From: Flammulina velutipes
Lineage: Eukaryota > Basidiomycota > Agaricomycetes > Agaricales > Physalacriaceae
Assembly (NCBI GenBank): GCA_011800155.1
Contig: CM022371.1
Coordinates: 2,170,001-2,234,000, forward strand
Reading direction: 5' to 3'
Length of the DNA stretch: 64,000 bases
Shown here: positions 20,680 to 33,611 of the stretch, piece after piece
Position numbering within the stretch: the stretch's first letter is position 1
Layout: each line of letters begins with the position of its first letter
The notes under the pieces: model-generated
What the model was told of the DNA's origin: nothing
Databases searched by the model: none
Seen by the model: the letters and a program-made list of their open reading frames with translations, nothing else
Translations under genes and position numbers: made by a program

Positions 20680-21528
20680 ATGGCCTCGTTTATCAGCTAC
20701 TTTGCGCCGAGGAAGGATCCCAAGCAGTCTGCACGAGATGCCATAGTTGGCCTGCGAGCGCAGCTGGCGATGGTTGAGAAGAAGGAGGAGTATCTGCAGA
20801 AGAATATCGACGAGGACCTCAAGAAGGCAAAGGCCAATGTGGTTACCAACAAGGCTGGTGCGTCTTTGAGCAATGTTGTCAGCCGTGTCACCTTTGACCG
20901 TTGCTGTACGCAGTGGCTGGGATGGCGCTGAAGCGCAAGAACAGGAGCGAGAAGGAGCTTGAGCGAGTCAACGGCACGAGGATGCAGCTCGAGATGCAGA
21001 TACACACGCTCGAGGAGGCCAACCTCAATGCGGAGACGATGCTCGCGATGAAGAAGGGCTCAGAAGCCCTCAAGGTCATCCATGGCAACATGTGCGCTAT
21101 ATTCATTCATCTGGCGTATATCACTGCTCATGTACATCTGCAGGAACGCTGACCAGGTCGCCGAGGTTATGGATCAGGTCAACGAGCAACGACAGGTGGC
21201 GGATGAGATTTCAGATGCTATATCAGCACCGTTCGGAGAGCAAATGGACGCAGTAAGCATTCATTATCGGCTATACCTAACACACGTCTTAACTGCTGCA
21301 GGCTGAGCTGGAGGCCGAACTCGATGAATTAGAACAGGAAGAGCTAAACGAACGCTTAATGGCGGATCATGTCCCTGCGCACCATCCACCCACTGCGCAG
21401 AAAACAGGTGTGTGTCGCATGGATTACTCTGACTGATTACTTACGACATCTGCGCAGGTCCAAGCAGAGTCGAGGAGGACGACGAAGAGGCCCAGCTGCG
21501 GCAACTGCAAGCAGAACTCGCGATGTAG
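20680..21528 (+). CDS. snf7: ESCRT-III subunit Snf7/Vps32 (CHMP4)
   Basis: Spliced protein of about 220 residues: MASFISYFAPRKDPKQSARD, 'EKKEEYLQKNIDEDLKKAKA', 'AVAGMALKRKNRSEKELERV', 'TLEEANLNAETMLAMKKGSE', 'VAEVMDQVNEQRQVADEISD', ending 'EEDDEEAQLRQLQAELAM'. Basic N-half, acidic C-half and a Leu-rich C-terminal MIM-like helix are as expected for Snf7, the main filament former in multivesicular-body sorting. Introns are about 45-55 nt; the first ends TACGCAG near 20913. Confidence 0.92.
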
Positions 21529-21756
21529 TGCACCCCGATGCGGATTTCTCTCCTTCACACAGCTAATTCTTCTATACATATTCTCCTTCTTGGGCCCATC
21601 ATCCTTTTCATGTTTCAATAGTGTAAGTATAAGTAGTGGCAAGCGAGTCGAGAGCATGAGCGAATACATTCAAATATACATTGGTATCGTGGTGGTCAGG
21701 GTGCGCCCTAGAATTATAAGCTACTGCAATGGGAATGCAAATGGTGATTACTTATT

Positions 21757-23209
21757 CTACAGCAAATTAGAATTATGAGATGATGAAGTCCCTACGCAGC
21801 GAATACCCAATACACGACGAACATCCGACGTGAAACGAAGAGAGTCCAGGACGGGCAATAGGTCTAATAGTGCTTCGTCTGAAGGATCGTGCGTCCATCC
21901 TTCTACCGGAATGCCGTTAGCTATGCGAAACATCAGCTGCCTGCAATTCTGAACTAGTCAACGAATCGGCTGACCTTCATTAACACGATAGCTTATTGGA
22001 GAGTTATCGATGAGGCAGACGCGTGCCAGATCACTCTCCACGACGGAAAGGTCCTTCGTGTACGTTCCATTAGGTAGTTGTGTACATGACTATCGAAAGA
22101 TCAGCCTTCTTTTCCGATATCGGAACGACAGGACTCACATCTCTGAATAAACGGTTTGTGAGAATGCCCCGCCCTTGATCTAACCAGTCTATTACCGGGT
22201 CGGCATACTCTTGCATGGACGCAGTAAATATCACGAGGGTGTACCAGCCAGACACCTGCGCGTTGTCAGGCGCCTATTTCGCGCGCAGTAGAGATTAGCC
22301 ACGTACCGTCCGCAAGAAAAAGTCAACGAAAGGTCGTTTGTATACGTGGTAGAGCGTACTTCGCCCGCCCAAAACCACTTCGACCACATGTCCTGGGCCC
22401 TGCTTCTGCCGACTGAGTACATTAAGTCCAAAGAACCCTGACCCGCTCGCCGACGAGGGCATTGGTCTTGAAGTTGAATGAATGAGGGTCTCGTCGAGGT
22501 CGAGTACGAGTGTTTTGGGAAGATGAAAGGGCGTCCTCCGGGGAGGGGCACCGGGAGTAGAAGCGCGTGAAGCTGCAGTTGACGGTACTTCCTGAGTCTG
22601 CGGCGATGGTGGCGGAGGCAGAGTGCGTCGCTGGACCACGGGTTCGGTGAATGAACGCTGGACAAGTTGTGCTTGGGAATCTCTGGGCCGATGTAGCGGC
22701 GACGATGGTAGTGATTCGTCGGTGGTCTCTTCGTCGGTAATGTCCTTCTCAGATGGCGCCGGTATGACATGTATGGCCACTGTCGTCCGTCTCTGTACAG
22801 GATACCAGCTGCTCAATGAGACCCAGGCCGACTGCATAGCGTCCCATGCCAGCGTAAGGACCCGTACGAAGAATATGCGCTTGAGTAGTAGTTGCACGGT
22901 CTCCTTGTGCATAACCTGTAATCCTTGTGGCGTCTGTGGCGGCTGAGCAACGTCCTGGCGAGCAGCTTGGGTAATGAAATCCGAAGGCGACGAGTACGAT
23001 CGTTTCGTTGGGGTTCCCGGTCTGGACGGAGGCGAGAAAAGAAAGGACTTTGTCGACCAAGTCTTTACGCGCGGCAGCGGTCTGTCTGAGCCAGAGTTCC
23101 TGCGACGTCGACCATTATTATATGTGTGGCGGTCGTTCGTTGGGGTTGACGGTGGGGTCCTCGATGCGACAACGTCGAACTGGCGCGACAGATATGCGAG
23201 CGAGTTCAT
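21757..23209 (-). CDS. nem1: Nem1-type nuclear-envelope phosphatase (CTDNEP1 family)
   Basis: Start [20 protein letters not shown] is the first ATG; the frame extends upstream only through non-ATG codons. A long Ser/Pro/Arg-rich N-region and hydrophobic stretch ('[16 protein letters not shown]') precede a HAD/FCP1-type domain with DxDxT: '[15 protein letters not shown]', then '[13 protein letters not shown]', '[18 protein letters not shown]' and '[19 protein letters not shown]'. With Spo7, Nem1 dephosphorylates lipin/Pah1 and so controls nuclear membrane growth and TAG synthesis. It ends '[16 protein letters not shown]'. Convergent with Snf7, 228 bp apart. Confidence 0.9.
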
Positions 23210-23396
23210 TGTCGAGAACGACGACGGCGACGACGAGCTCGACGTGGAAAGACGGCGCCGACGACTGGTCAAGTCCAGCGAAAGCTGATGATGGCGGTCT
23301 GGGGAAAAGATACGTTGGGACTATCACAGGATTCACACGCGATCGGGAATAGCTTAGGTAAGAAACGTCCAACAGCGGCACTCAACGCTTTCGCTT

Positions 23397-23770
23397 TCAA
23401 TCGTATAATATACACCATTCAACGCTTCGAAACCAGTCTCTCTCGAGCTCCTCCACAGGTATTGAACTCCCAAATAGTTGCTGAACTGCCTTTGTCTTTC
23501 GACTATTACTGGTATTTGAGCTGGTAGAATCCGTCAGCTGGGCTACCGCAAGACTAAAATCACTCACTTGACCAGAGCAGCGGCCCTTCGTCTCGCGCGC
23601 AAGTCCCGGACGCCCTTGTAAGCGGTCTATTACGCGTTAGTGTGTTTCAGCGAACATGAAATGGACCGTATACACACATAGGCCACTACAGTCGCTCCGG
23701 CGCAGGTAATCATTCCAGTGGATACTGGTCGGCCTTTGAGGCCTTGGAATTGGATTGGGGCAAGTATCAT
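23397..23770 (-). CDS. Putative small one-helix protein
   Basis: ATG at 23770 gives MILAPIQFQGLKGRPVSTGM, one short membrane-like helix ('MITCAGATVVAY'), and a basic 'YKGVRDLRARRRAAALV'. A perfect GTGAGT donor (about 23567) allows joining to 'NSRKTKAVQQLFGSSIPVEE' and a stop at 23397-23399. Without that splice it stops at 23564-23566. The family is not recognised. The sense-looking exon pair between the MFS and NEM1 genes supports a real small gene. Confidence 0.4.
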
Positions 23771-23940
23771 GTTCGATGGTGATGAGTATCCTCCCAGTCC
23801 AACGTACCAAGATATAGCAACTTGCGCGCGATCCAGGCCTTACTCACCAAGAGGAAGCAGTCTCGCCCAGATCCGTCTCGGTTTGAATCGGAATCACCGT
23901 TGCAACTTGCGGTGAGGCTTGTTATTGTCATGTCACACCA

Positions 23941-25921
23941 TCAAATGAGATACCTAAATCCTTTCACTGTAATTCCCTTCTCCTCTTCCTCCTTCTCGAA
24001 TTTCTTGTTCAGGCTGATCAAATGGGCTCTGTAGAACCAGAGCATGATGTTCGACAACCCGAACATCGCGATGCAAATACCATACGAGTTTCTGTACGTC
24101 GCACCCCAGTTTTTGGGCCAGACATATCTAGAGTCAAGATGAGCTTCTCTATGAAAGGCCTAGAAATAATAAACTCACGACCCAGCAATATTCCCCAGTT
24201 GCCCAAACGCGTTGATAAGAGCTATCGCAACAGCTCTTTTCGACGGGGGCCTAGGGAATGAATTGCTAATCCATGCAAACATGACGACAAAGCCTGCATA
24301 GCTCTGAGCCATCAAGAACCTAAACTTTCCATCAGCATCACGAGCTCCCTCTTGCGTAGTTAAATGCTCACAATGACACGTAGCGCGCAGCTGTATTCAT
24401 CGTCGAGATCGCAATCACGAACCCGATAATGCCCGTGGAGTAGGGTATCACTGTATGCCAGAACCGTTCCCCAGCTTTGTCAGAATGCCTAGGTAATGCG
24501 TCAACAAATTATCTCTAAGAGAGGATTGTGGGGAAGCAACGTACCGGGAAACGGCGAAAGCCACAATCGTCGTCCAGATGAACGGGGGAGCACACAGGAC
24601 AAGGGTGATCGTAGTGCTGTATCCCAAAGTCTGACTTAATGTAGGGAAGTAGGCATTGAACGAAAGTCCGACGATTTGAGCCGTCAGCGCGACTGCCATC
24701 CACCACACCTTCCAGTCGGTCAAAGCGAGCCAAAGTCCTGCCATGTGTCCACTACCTTCGGTCTCGTCTTGGTCACCTACACCGACGTCCTCTTCCATGC
24801 GCTGTAACGCAAGCTCACGCTCCAGAGGCGACAGCCATTTTGTTGTGGAGGGGAAGTCCGGAAGGATGAAGAAGGCGACGAGGGCAATGAAGATAGTCAG
24901 AGCTCCTTCGATGTAAAACAGCCACCTACTCAAGTGTTAGACTTGACATTGTGTCTATCTGCAACGTATACACACCTCCAAGACGCATGACCAAGTTTGC
25001 CATCCATACCGGTCAGGATACCAGAGGCCATCAGAGCGCCGAAAGCATTGCTAATGATGTTACCACAGTATAGGATGCACGTTCGGAGACCGATCTCATC
25101 ACGCTTGTACCACTAGCATTGGGGTTCAGACAGGGTTTAGAGATATGTGAAATACACACGTACCTTGGACAAAAGGAACAGCGCTCCAGGAAAGAATGCG
25201 GCTTCCACGAAACCAAGGAAAAAACGCGTCAACAGAGCACCGACAAAACTATTTTAAAAAACTGAGGTCAGCGGATCACCAACACGAACTAGCGCAAGGA
25301 ACCAACTTTGTGGTTATTCCTTGAGTTGTATAAGCGGGGTTGATCCGTTGAGATGACAGAACACATACCAGTCAGAACGGAGATGGTACCCCATACAATC
25401 ATACAGGCGGGGAGGTACAGTGAAGGTTTCCCGATGTAGTTCAAAAACATGTTGCTGTATGACCCCTCAATCTTTAGTAGAGGAGCCTAAATTAGGGGAA
25501 GGTACTCACGAGGGCACTTGCATGATGATATAGCCGACGTAGAGAATGGAGAGAAGTGTGGCGAATTCTTGATTCTTGAGCTTCAAATCCTCTTCGAATC
25601 CATGGACACGAGCCGCTCTAGAGATGATGAGTATACGCACAGACAAAACGGGGTAGAATTACCCAGCGTTGTTTCGATCTATCTGTAGGAAAAGTTAGAT
25701 AACATAGTCGCAACAACGGCGCAAGAGACGCGTACATAGTTCAAGATGTAGATGACGATAAGGATGCTCATGCGAAGATCGACCTTGAGGAGGAGTTTCT
25801 TCTCAAGCTTGAGCCGAGCTTGGTGGCCACCATACTTTGCGTCTCTTTCTTCGAGGTGTGCAGCGTATTCAAGTTGTTGCTCCGTGTCGCCGACGTCCTT
25901 TTCGTTGATAGAAGAGGCCAT
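23941..25921 (-). CDS. MFS transporter, anion:cation symporter (allantoate/nicotinate permease-like)
   Basis: About 500 residues, 12 TM helices from more than ten exons. Start MASSINEKDVGDTEQQLEYA is cytosolic; TM1 is 'MSILIVIYILNYIDRNNAG'. Then 'EFATLLSILYVGYIIMQVPS', 'FLGFVEAAFFPGALFLLSKW', 'CILYCGNIISNAFGALMASG', and after the central loop 'ALTAQIVGLSFNAYFPTLSQ'. It ends 'KEEEEKGITVKGFRYLI'. The N-Y-I-D-R-N motif in TM1 and the loop 'SKWYKRDE' are typical of the fungal Dal5/Tna1 group, which takes up small organic anions. Substrate cannot be told. Confidence 0.88.
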
Positions 25922-26193
25922 GATGGAAAGAAGGTCAATCCCACTGATGTGACCCTTGCAGAAGCTCCCTTTTTATACTAAACTATAGGACCGGTTTCTT
26001 TCCTGACTAACCGTGCGCCATGAGGAGAGTATCCATTTAGGCCTTGGCAGTCACCATTCAGTTGGGGATTCCCAGGAGGTGAACCTTGGATGAACCACGA
26101 TCATCATTGACATCAACGGATCACATCAATCAGAACACGTGATCGTAACGCGTGGTTAACGTGTTGTTGACGGCCAAACAACGTTTGTTTGAA

Positions 26194-26990
26194 ATGGACC
26201 ACCATGAGGAGATTGAGGAACTCATTGGAAGGCTTCCTGTTCTCGAAAGAAACCAAGTGAACATACAGGATTCGTGTCCTATCTGTCTCTTGCCTTTCAC
26301 CGATTTCTTCGACCAGCCAAGCTCGGAGCCTGACGCTGGTCTAACCAAACTCAATGGATGCGGCCACATTTTCTGCATACACGAGTCAGTGCATTTCCAT
26401 GCTTTAGATGGTAGGCTGATTACATTTCTAGCTTGAAGCAATGGATACAAACTATGGCACGTATTCTCTGTGTTGTGCAACGTGCCTACGTCATTTATAG
26501 CACTCTAGCATGGAAGCTGTCCTACTTGTCGACATGTCTTTCTCGATATTCGACCACGTTCCGAGTCTGACGACGAGTCATCCGACGGTGGTGAATATAT
26601 CCCCGACTTGGACGACGACGAAGAGGAGATCCCCTTTAATGTTAATGACGAAGATTTCGACGACATGTTCGAAGAGGTTGGCTTGGGCGACTTTGCTGGG
26701 ATGGAGGAAATGGATTTGGATCGTTATCGTAGCTTTACGTCTTTCACGGCTGACGACGATATGGAATGGGGGCTTACAGACGGCGAGTCAGAGTCAGGAC
26801 CATCCGAAGGGGATATGAGCTGGAACGACGTCGAGGAGACCGCTGTATCAGGTGGGTCCCTAGCTACTCCTACTGTCACAAGGATACCAAGATCATTTCA
26901 ATAGGAGACCAGGTCGACATCGTAGTCAGCGACGGCGAAGGTTCTGACAGTATAACAACCGACTACGCTGAGGATGAAGGTGGCAAGTAA
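26194..26990 (+). CDS. RING-finger protein, putative E3 ubiquitin ligase
   Basis: MDHHEEIEELIGRLPVLERN is followed by a RING: 'SCPICLLPF', 'NGCGHIFCIHDLKQW', 'HGSCPTCRHVF'. The usual C-x2-C, C-x-H-x2-C and C-x2-C pattern is there, with Asp at the sixth ligand position. The rest is acidic and probably disordered ('DLDDDEEEIPFNVNDEDFDD'). Keeping 'MHGSCPTCR' in frame needs a GC-AG intron, 26457-26508; the only GT alternative nearby makes a 38 nt intron. Divergent from the MFS gene, 272 bp between starts. Confidence 0.75.
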
Positions 26991-27248
26991 CCTCTTCTTT
27001 CGGTATTAATTGATCTTTTCGACGCCACCGCATTGTACCAACCACACATACTATGTACTACCGGGTCTCTTCCGTTTCGCCTTTCTCTCTCAGTTTGTTT
27101 ATTGTTTAATGTGACGCGCATTTGTATCCATTTACCGCGTGCGCGGAGTGACATTCAGACCAAGTAAGGAAGTATGTACATCGTCCCCATCGTGAGCTTT
27201 ATGCTCTCTTCTAATTGTAATCCTCATTCATTATCTCCTTCTCAGTCT

Positions 27249-28431
27249 TCAGAGCGTCCCCATCCGATCAAATTCGTGATGCAATTTCCCCAGTATATCA
27301 GGGAGATGTTGCGGTCTATTCTGGGTATATTTGTGCCGCACCTCTTGTTGGTCAATGACCTTTGGCGGTGCCTTCATAATGAAAGCCTCCTTGACCACCG
27401 AGTTCAACGCTTCTTCATACCCTGGACAATCCCATAAGGCTAGATGTTTGACCTTGGCTGGTGTGCGCGCCTGGGACGGCTTCTTGGAGGACGAAGGTTC
27501 GACATCGCAGACGATTAGGGTGTGAACCTGGCGAAAGGCGGATATGAACCTCCTCGCGTCCTCTATATCCCGCCAACAAGGTCGGACTAGTTTCAGTTTT
27601 TCTAAGCGAAGATTGTGGAGAGGATCTGGTGTTTGCCCAAGGTTTGTGTTGACGAGGGTAAGGAAGCGAAGATTGGAGAAGTGCCTGAGGCGGGAAGGTA
27701 GAGGTGTGGGAAGGCTGTAGATCAACGCCACAAAGGCGTCGTGGATTTCTCCAGGCTTCTCGGGAATATTTGCGAGCATGAAAGACTCTTCTTCGGGACA
27801 GCGGACCAGCAGGATACCCCCCCACGTCAGTTGAGTGGTAGATGTGTTGACGGATACCTCTGGGTACTGTGGTGGCATATGTGGCGGGAGAGTGACTGAA
27901 TCTTGGAAATGGCCAGCCGGTTCTTTCTCCTTTATCATAGGGAAAAACTCATAGACAAGCAGGCATGTGTAGCTGGACAGAATTACTCAGTCGTAGTTCA
28001 AAGGGCAAAAGACACAGCACTTACTAAAATTGTTGCAATTCTTCCTTCATACTGTCACTAGAGTGGAGCTTCTTCAGTGACGTACCAACGAGCTCACCGA
28101 GTACTCACAATTTTTTACAGATATCGTCGAAGTGTTTAGTGCTCTCAAGGTCGTTCTGTATGATGCGCCACTGACGGATCATCGAGAAAGTCTGATAGAG
28201 GTTACCCAGCAGAGAGAGCGGCGGCGAGTTGAAGACAGAGTCCAATTCCCTGCTTTGGTCGCGGTACATTTGGATGAGCTCGATGATCTGGTCAATGCCA
28301 TGATCATCAAGCCCAAAGCCGTGCAGAGCATTTCTATAGTTCGCCTCATCTTTTGCGGTGCGCTCGTCATCCCCGTCGAAGCGAACGGTGCGCGCCTTTT
28401 CTTTTCCTTTACGCGACATTCGGCAGTTCAT
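27249..28431 (-). CDS. Unrecognised basidiomycete protein
   Basis: At least three exons. N-part MNCRMSRKGKEKARTVRFDG with helical 'NYRNALHGFGLDDHGIDQII' and 'LLGNLYQTFSMIRQWRIIQN'. C-part has Leu-rich repeats of an F-box-protein kind: 'HFSNLRFLTLVNTNLGQTPD', 'LRLEKLKLVRPCWRDIED', 'KVKHLALWDCPGYEEALNSV'. No F-box, catalytic or membrane motif is seen. A lone ligand-binding or adaptor role is possible but unproven. Confidence 0.6.
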
Positions 28432-28531
28432 GGCGGTAGCTGAAGAGAGAGATTGGTGGATGAGGGGAAATTTCGACGATAGTGGGGGAGGCGGTGTTTT
28501 ACGAAGGAGGGAAGGTTGATGACGGTTGATG

Positions 28532-28933
28532 TCAAAAGCTTTTGGCAGCTTTATATGCCCAGCCACACATGCTGTCGTCCTTTGGCAAGGTTCCTCCAGC
28601 CTCATGCTTTGATCGAGTACAGCCTTGAGCGGGCTCTATCCAGAAAGTTCTCGTTGATGCTGGATGGCTGGAGCCTAGTAGCCAATTATCTGCCAGTGTA
28701 TCCAATAGCTTTTTCCTGAAGCGATTGCTGGGGACAGGTTGCACTTGAGACCATTTTGTCTCATTGGCTTCCCACGTGGTGGCGTTGAAGATCAAAGACA
28801 TCAACATCATCTCAGGCGGACGACAATGACAAACTCTTGCTGGAAACTTATGCAATTCCAAAGGATAGCTATTCAATATCACTGCGTTGGAAACTGAATC
28901 TTTAGCGTCCCCCTGGTGCCACTGGCCATTCAT
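28532..28933 (-). CDS. Orphan ORF, doubtful
   Basis: ATG-started frame of 133 codons (MNGQWHQGDAKDSVSNAV), Trp- and Ser-containing, no recognised family, no clear intron. It fills the otherwise gene-free 757 bp between the preceding gene and SMC2; a GGAA microsatellite lies just upstream (about 28976-28990). It may be a remnant or chance frame. Confidence 0.25.
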   Translation of the reverse strand: MNGQWHQGDAKDSVSNAVILNSYPLELHKFPARVCHCRPPEMMLMSLIFNATTWEANETKWSQVQPVPSNRFRKKLLDTLADNWLLGSSHPASTRTFWIEPAQGCTRSKHEAGGTLPKDDSMCGWAYKAAKSF

Positions 28934-29187
28934 CTTGATACATAGATCTTCCCACGCCTTAACAGCCGGCCAAAGAAGGAAGGAAGGAAGGATGATGAGT
29001 CAATGACGCATTCTCCAATGGACTACGCTTCGCGCACGACATGCGCCACAATCGACTCCAGTAGAAATCAACGCGTTATACACCAGAAGTCAGGATGCAA
29101 TACAATATAGGAAGTTATAATAAGACTGTATACAAGTTACGGAAATCGATACAAATGAGTAAATTAAACACCACAAATCCCGACACA

Positions 29188-32100
29188 TCACCGCGTAGAC
29201 CTCGTCTCTGTTCGGTCAACCATTGATGTTCCATCGTGGAAGCGCGCTTTGAAAAGGACGTTGGCGTTTGTGAATAATCCTTCCTTGAGTGAGACAACGA
29301 TGAATTGTGAGCCCTTGAACCTTGTTTTGAACAAGTGGCCAATATGCTGAGTATGCGACAAATCAAGGGCGGCGTCGATCTCGTCTAGGATGTACATCGG
29401 TGCAGGCTTGAATTGGAGGAGCGCCATGATTAGCGACAAGGCTATGAGCGACCTATAGAGTGTCTGAGGATATTGACGAGGATAAAGAAACAGACAAGCT
29501 TACCTTTGTCCACCACTCAATTCGGTCAAACTTTGCTTCCAAACCGTCCCAAGTTGAACTTTGACTTCTAGTCCGTTCATCAGGTCTTTCCCGTCTGCTA
29601 CCTGTAACTTTGCCGAGTTTCCAGGCAACAACTCGCGGAAGATGTCACCAAAATCCCTAAAACTAGGTTAGTACTTTATGGGGCATATCGATGAAGACTT
29701 TGCATACCGGGAGACCTTCTGCCAGGTCTTTTCCAAAGTCTCCCTCTTGTATTCGTCAATCTCTTCGACTTTCTCTTCAATCTTCCTCTTGTCGTCTAGG
29801 ACTGTCTTGAGATTCTTCTGAAGTTCGGTCTCACGTTTCTCGACACTGTGTTGGGTTTAGCATGATGAAAATACATTGCATGCTGCCATACTAACTCATT
29901 GATCATATGCGCTGCCTTGGTGTTGACTTTCTTCTTCAATGTCTTCTGTGTCTTCTCCAAATCGACGATCTTCGTTTTCAATTGCTGGTGGTCTACACCT
30001 CGGAAATCATACGCCCCGCCAGCTTGACCAAACAATCTTTGAAGGAGATCGTAAGTTCACAACTAGCAATGACAAGGTCACCTTTGGGTTGACTTACGCG
30101 CTATCATGTTTTATCCATTCATGAGCATCCTCTAGTGATTTAACCTGGTGCAGGGCCGTCTCACGTTCTTTGGCGAGCTCTTGGATGCTGTTCTCTAGTT
30201 TGACGATGTCAGCCTCCCTTTGAGCTTGCACTGTCTTCTTCTCGCGAATCGACGCATCCAGCTTTTTGAGTTCTTTGTCGTATTTCGAGACAGTCTCACG
30301 TTCCCTTTCTAACTTCGCCTCAGCTTCCTTATGCGATGCCTGCAAGACTAGTCAGTTCCAGGAGAGCGGCCGAAAGAGATATTAACGTACTTGTAGCTTC
30401 GCATCTTCGTTCTTCAGCACCTCTAGTTCCTTTTCGATGATGCCTACACCTTTTCCCATAGCTTCGATCTGAGCTTTCGCTTTGTTGATCTCCGTTCGCG
30501 TCTGATCTACAGATTAAATGAGCCTTTCGACCATTTACGGTGACAATAGTGCCTCACCAAGTCCTACTTCAGCGGTCTGGAGTTCCTTGTGTCGAAGTTT
30601 GAGTGCTACAGCATGTTTCTGCAGAGCTGACTTTTGCTTGGTGATGTTGGTCTGATAGGAAACGAGTCAGCCGACAGTCCAGGTAATATAAATAGACTCT
30701 TCACCTTCAGTTCTTCGATTTTACCATCCTTATCGTCTTTGAACTCATCCATGTCACGCTCCAGCTTCTTGACCTCAGCTTCAGCAAGTTTCTGTTTCTC
30801 CTTAGCAGCCTTGAGGTCTTCGTTTAGTTTCTTCACAGCATCCTGCGTCGTGGAGAGGTCGTTTTGTGCCTACATTGCATTAGAATGAGAATGTACTACA
30901 GAGGTGCAGTCACTTACATGAGTAGCATTGCTACCATCGACAGTGCCCTGAGCGAGCTGCAATTCGTGCTTCTTCATCTCAACTTTGCGGCTCAAGTCCA
31001 AGAAGGCGTCGCGTTTCGCTTTGTTCTGTTGCCCGTGTGTCTCAAGCTTCTGGAGCGAATGTGTTGCTTCAGCCAACGTAGCCTCCGCGTCAAGAACCTC
31101 CTGAACTTTGAGAAGAAGGCCGGTACCCCTGGAGGCGGAGCCACCAGTGAGAGTCCCCGATGGTTCGTATAAATCGCCTTGGAGAGTCACGGAACGGACT
31201 TTAAGCGTGAATGCAGCTTGTTTGGCGGCATCGGTATCATCACATACGAAGGTGCTTCCGAAAACATATGCCATCGCGTTATAGAGTTCCGGAGGGTAGC
31301 CAACCAAGGATAATGCCAAGTGCGCTTTCCCTTTCGTGGATTGTAGAATGGCTTGTTCTCGCTATGATATGTCAGTAATATAGACCACACAGGGAGGAAG
31401 GGCGTACGTCTTTGGCCGTCCTCGTATCAACTTTATTCAACGGAATGAAAGTGGTTCGTTTAGGCAGCCGGCATTTGCCCGGAGTAAGCAAGGTCTTGCC
31501 AACGCGTTCATTCTCGATAATAACTTGGTAGAGCCTATTTCCCGCAGCGGTTTCGAGCGCAGCAGCCTTGTCGTGATTCTCTTGATCGAGCTTGACCCAT
31601 CTGCCAACTGTGCCCTTCACTTGATTGCGATCGAAGTCGGGTGGTGCGTGATAATCGAAATCCAAAGAACTGATACTATATTTGAGGCGATCACGATCCT
31701 GGAGAGCAATGAGAACGTAAGTCAAGAAAATGTAATCAACCTTACTGCTGTTAATTGTCTGATTTGCGTCTTCAGCGTGTTGAATTGGTCATTGAAGTTT
31801 TGTTCCTGCTCAGCGTTCCAGCCACATTTACCCAGAGCAATCTCCATATCACTGAGCTCCTTCTTGAGACTTTCAAGCCGGCGCTTTCCCTCGCCAGCAC
31901 TCTTCGCCTCAGATTTGCACTTCTTCTCTAGATCATCTAACTCCCGCATCCGCATGCCTAGCGTTGTGCGAAGAGTCTCCTCCTCTGTGCGAGATTGAGT
32001 GATACGACTCTTCGCGGCAGCGATTTGCCCTAAATATCCGCCACCGCTTTGGTCGGCACTCTTAGAGAGGCCAGTTTGTAAAGTCTGTAATAGGCCTTCG

Positions 32101-33434
32101 TCGGAGTTCAGGTGCTCCTGCTGAGCATCATGGTCGTTCTTCAATTTGGCGTGCAACGCGCCCAATCTGTCGACCTCTGCCTGCTTGTCCGCCAGTATCG
32201 ACTCGAGCTGATAGGAAGTTGAGCATTATGATAAGATTTTGAGGATATACCCACCTCGGTGATCTGCTCCTGCTTCCCAGTGATCCCTCTTTTCTCCTCT
32301 TCCAAGGAACGACGGCTGTTTTCAAGTTTTGCGCCGACTCGGTCAATCTCGAGAGCAGCCGCATCACAGGCTTCTTGTAATTTGTTGATCTTTCCACCTT
32401 TCTGCAATTCCTTTTCCCTTCTCTCCTGCAGCGCTTGCACTCGCTCCTCAGCAGCCTCGATTTCGCCTGCAGTTGCGCTGCCTGCCTCCTGCTCTGTTTT
32501 GAGCTCCTCCATTTTCTTCTTGCAGTCCGCGTCCCGAGACTTCACTTTCTGTTGATATAACTGCCACTCGAGGGCATGAAGCTTCTTTCCCAGAGCTTCC
32601 AACTCGTTCTCGCCTTTCTGATACTGGATGTACGCCTGTTTCTCCTTCCGAAGCCTGTCTAGTTTAGGCGTGATCTCGTCCTCGAATACGGTTGTAATCT
32701 CGGCAACGCGTTTTTCCTTCTTCGCCATGGTCTTCTTGGCAGATGCCTTTTTGCTTTCGAACATGCGAGTGCCGGCAGCTTCCTCTATCATCCCTAGAAT
32801 CTCGAGTGGCTTCATGTTCAAGACCTTGGTTATGCGACCTTGCATAATGACGAAGTTTGGGTTGTTGATATTGAGTCCCACCGCCTGGAAGAGATCCTGG
32901 ACTTGTTTCTGGTCTGTTCGTTTACCATTGAGGAGGTATTTCGAGATATTGGGAAGTGCAACCTGTCTTTCCATGAGAAGGACAAATGTAATGGTGGATC
33001 GACGACTTACCTGGCGCGTAACAGTGATTTCCTTCTGGTCGTATCCTTGAGGAGCCGTGGAAAGGTCTGAGTTGTCGAAGATGATCGTGACGCTAGCCTT
33101 GGTTATGCCAGCCTGACCGCGCTTGTATATGAGATCTTGTTGGTTCGCAGCGCGCATCTACCACAATTCTGAGCATAATTACACGCTAAAAAGATCATTA
33201 CCACGTACTACAGACATGTTCGTGATTCCAAGGACGAATGCAATCGCGTCAAGAATATTCGATTTCCCGGAGCCGTTCAGACCAGTAATCGCGTTGAAAG
33301 AAGGATCCCATTTCGATATTACTGTTCGCACTGGATAGGATTTGAATCCTGAAACATGAACTGTAGTCAGTAATCATATTCGAGGAATATAGAGCAGAAT
33401 AGACACCTTCAATAACGAGCTCCTTGACCTTCAT
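29188..33434 (-). CDS. smc2: Condensin ATPase SMC2
   Basis: Start [10 protein letters not shown], then Walker A '[16 protein letters not shown]' across a short intron, '[17 protein letters not shown]', '[20 protein letters not shown]', '[19 protein letters not shown]' and '[15 protein letters not shown]', all SMC2 marks. Long coiled coils flank the hinge ('[17 protein letters not shown]', '[20 protein letters not shown]'). The C-terminal head has the signature motif and Walker B: '[20 protein letters not shown]', '[20 protein letters not shown]'. Condensin compacts mitotic chromosomes. Full length, about ten introns, ends '[10 protein letters not shown]'. Confidence 0.95.
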
Positions 33435-33611
33435 GGTGGGAAGAGCAAAACGCGTTAGTGTCACAGCGCGTGACGTTGTCTATCAAACACGTGATCTCGT
33501 CGCGCGTCGGACGTTTTTACTCGAGCTCTAGAGATCTAGAATCTAGATCCTAGCACGCCTATGTACCAGGACTACATGAGTACATGATGGTATATACTAA
33601 CTTAGACAAGG

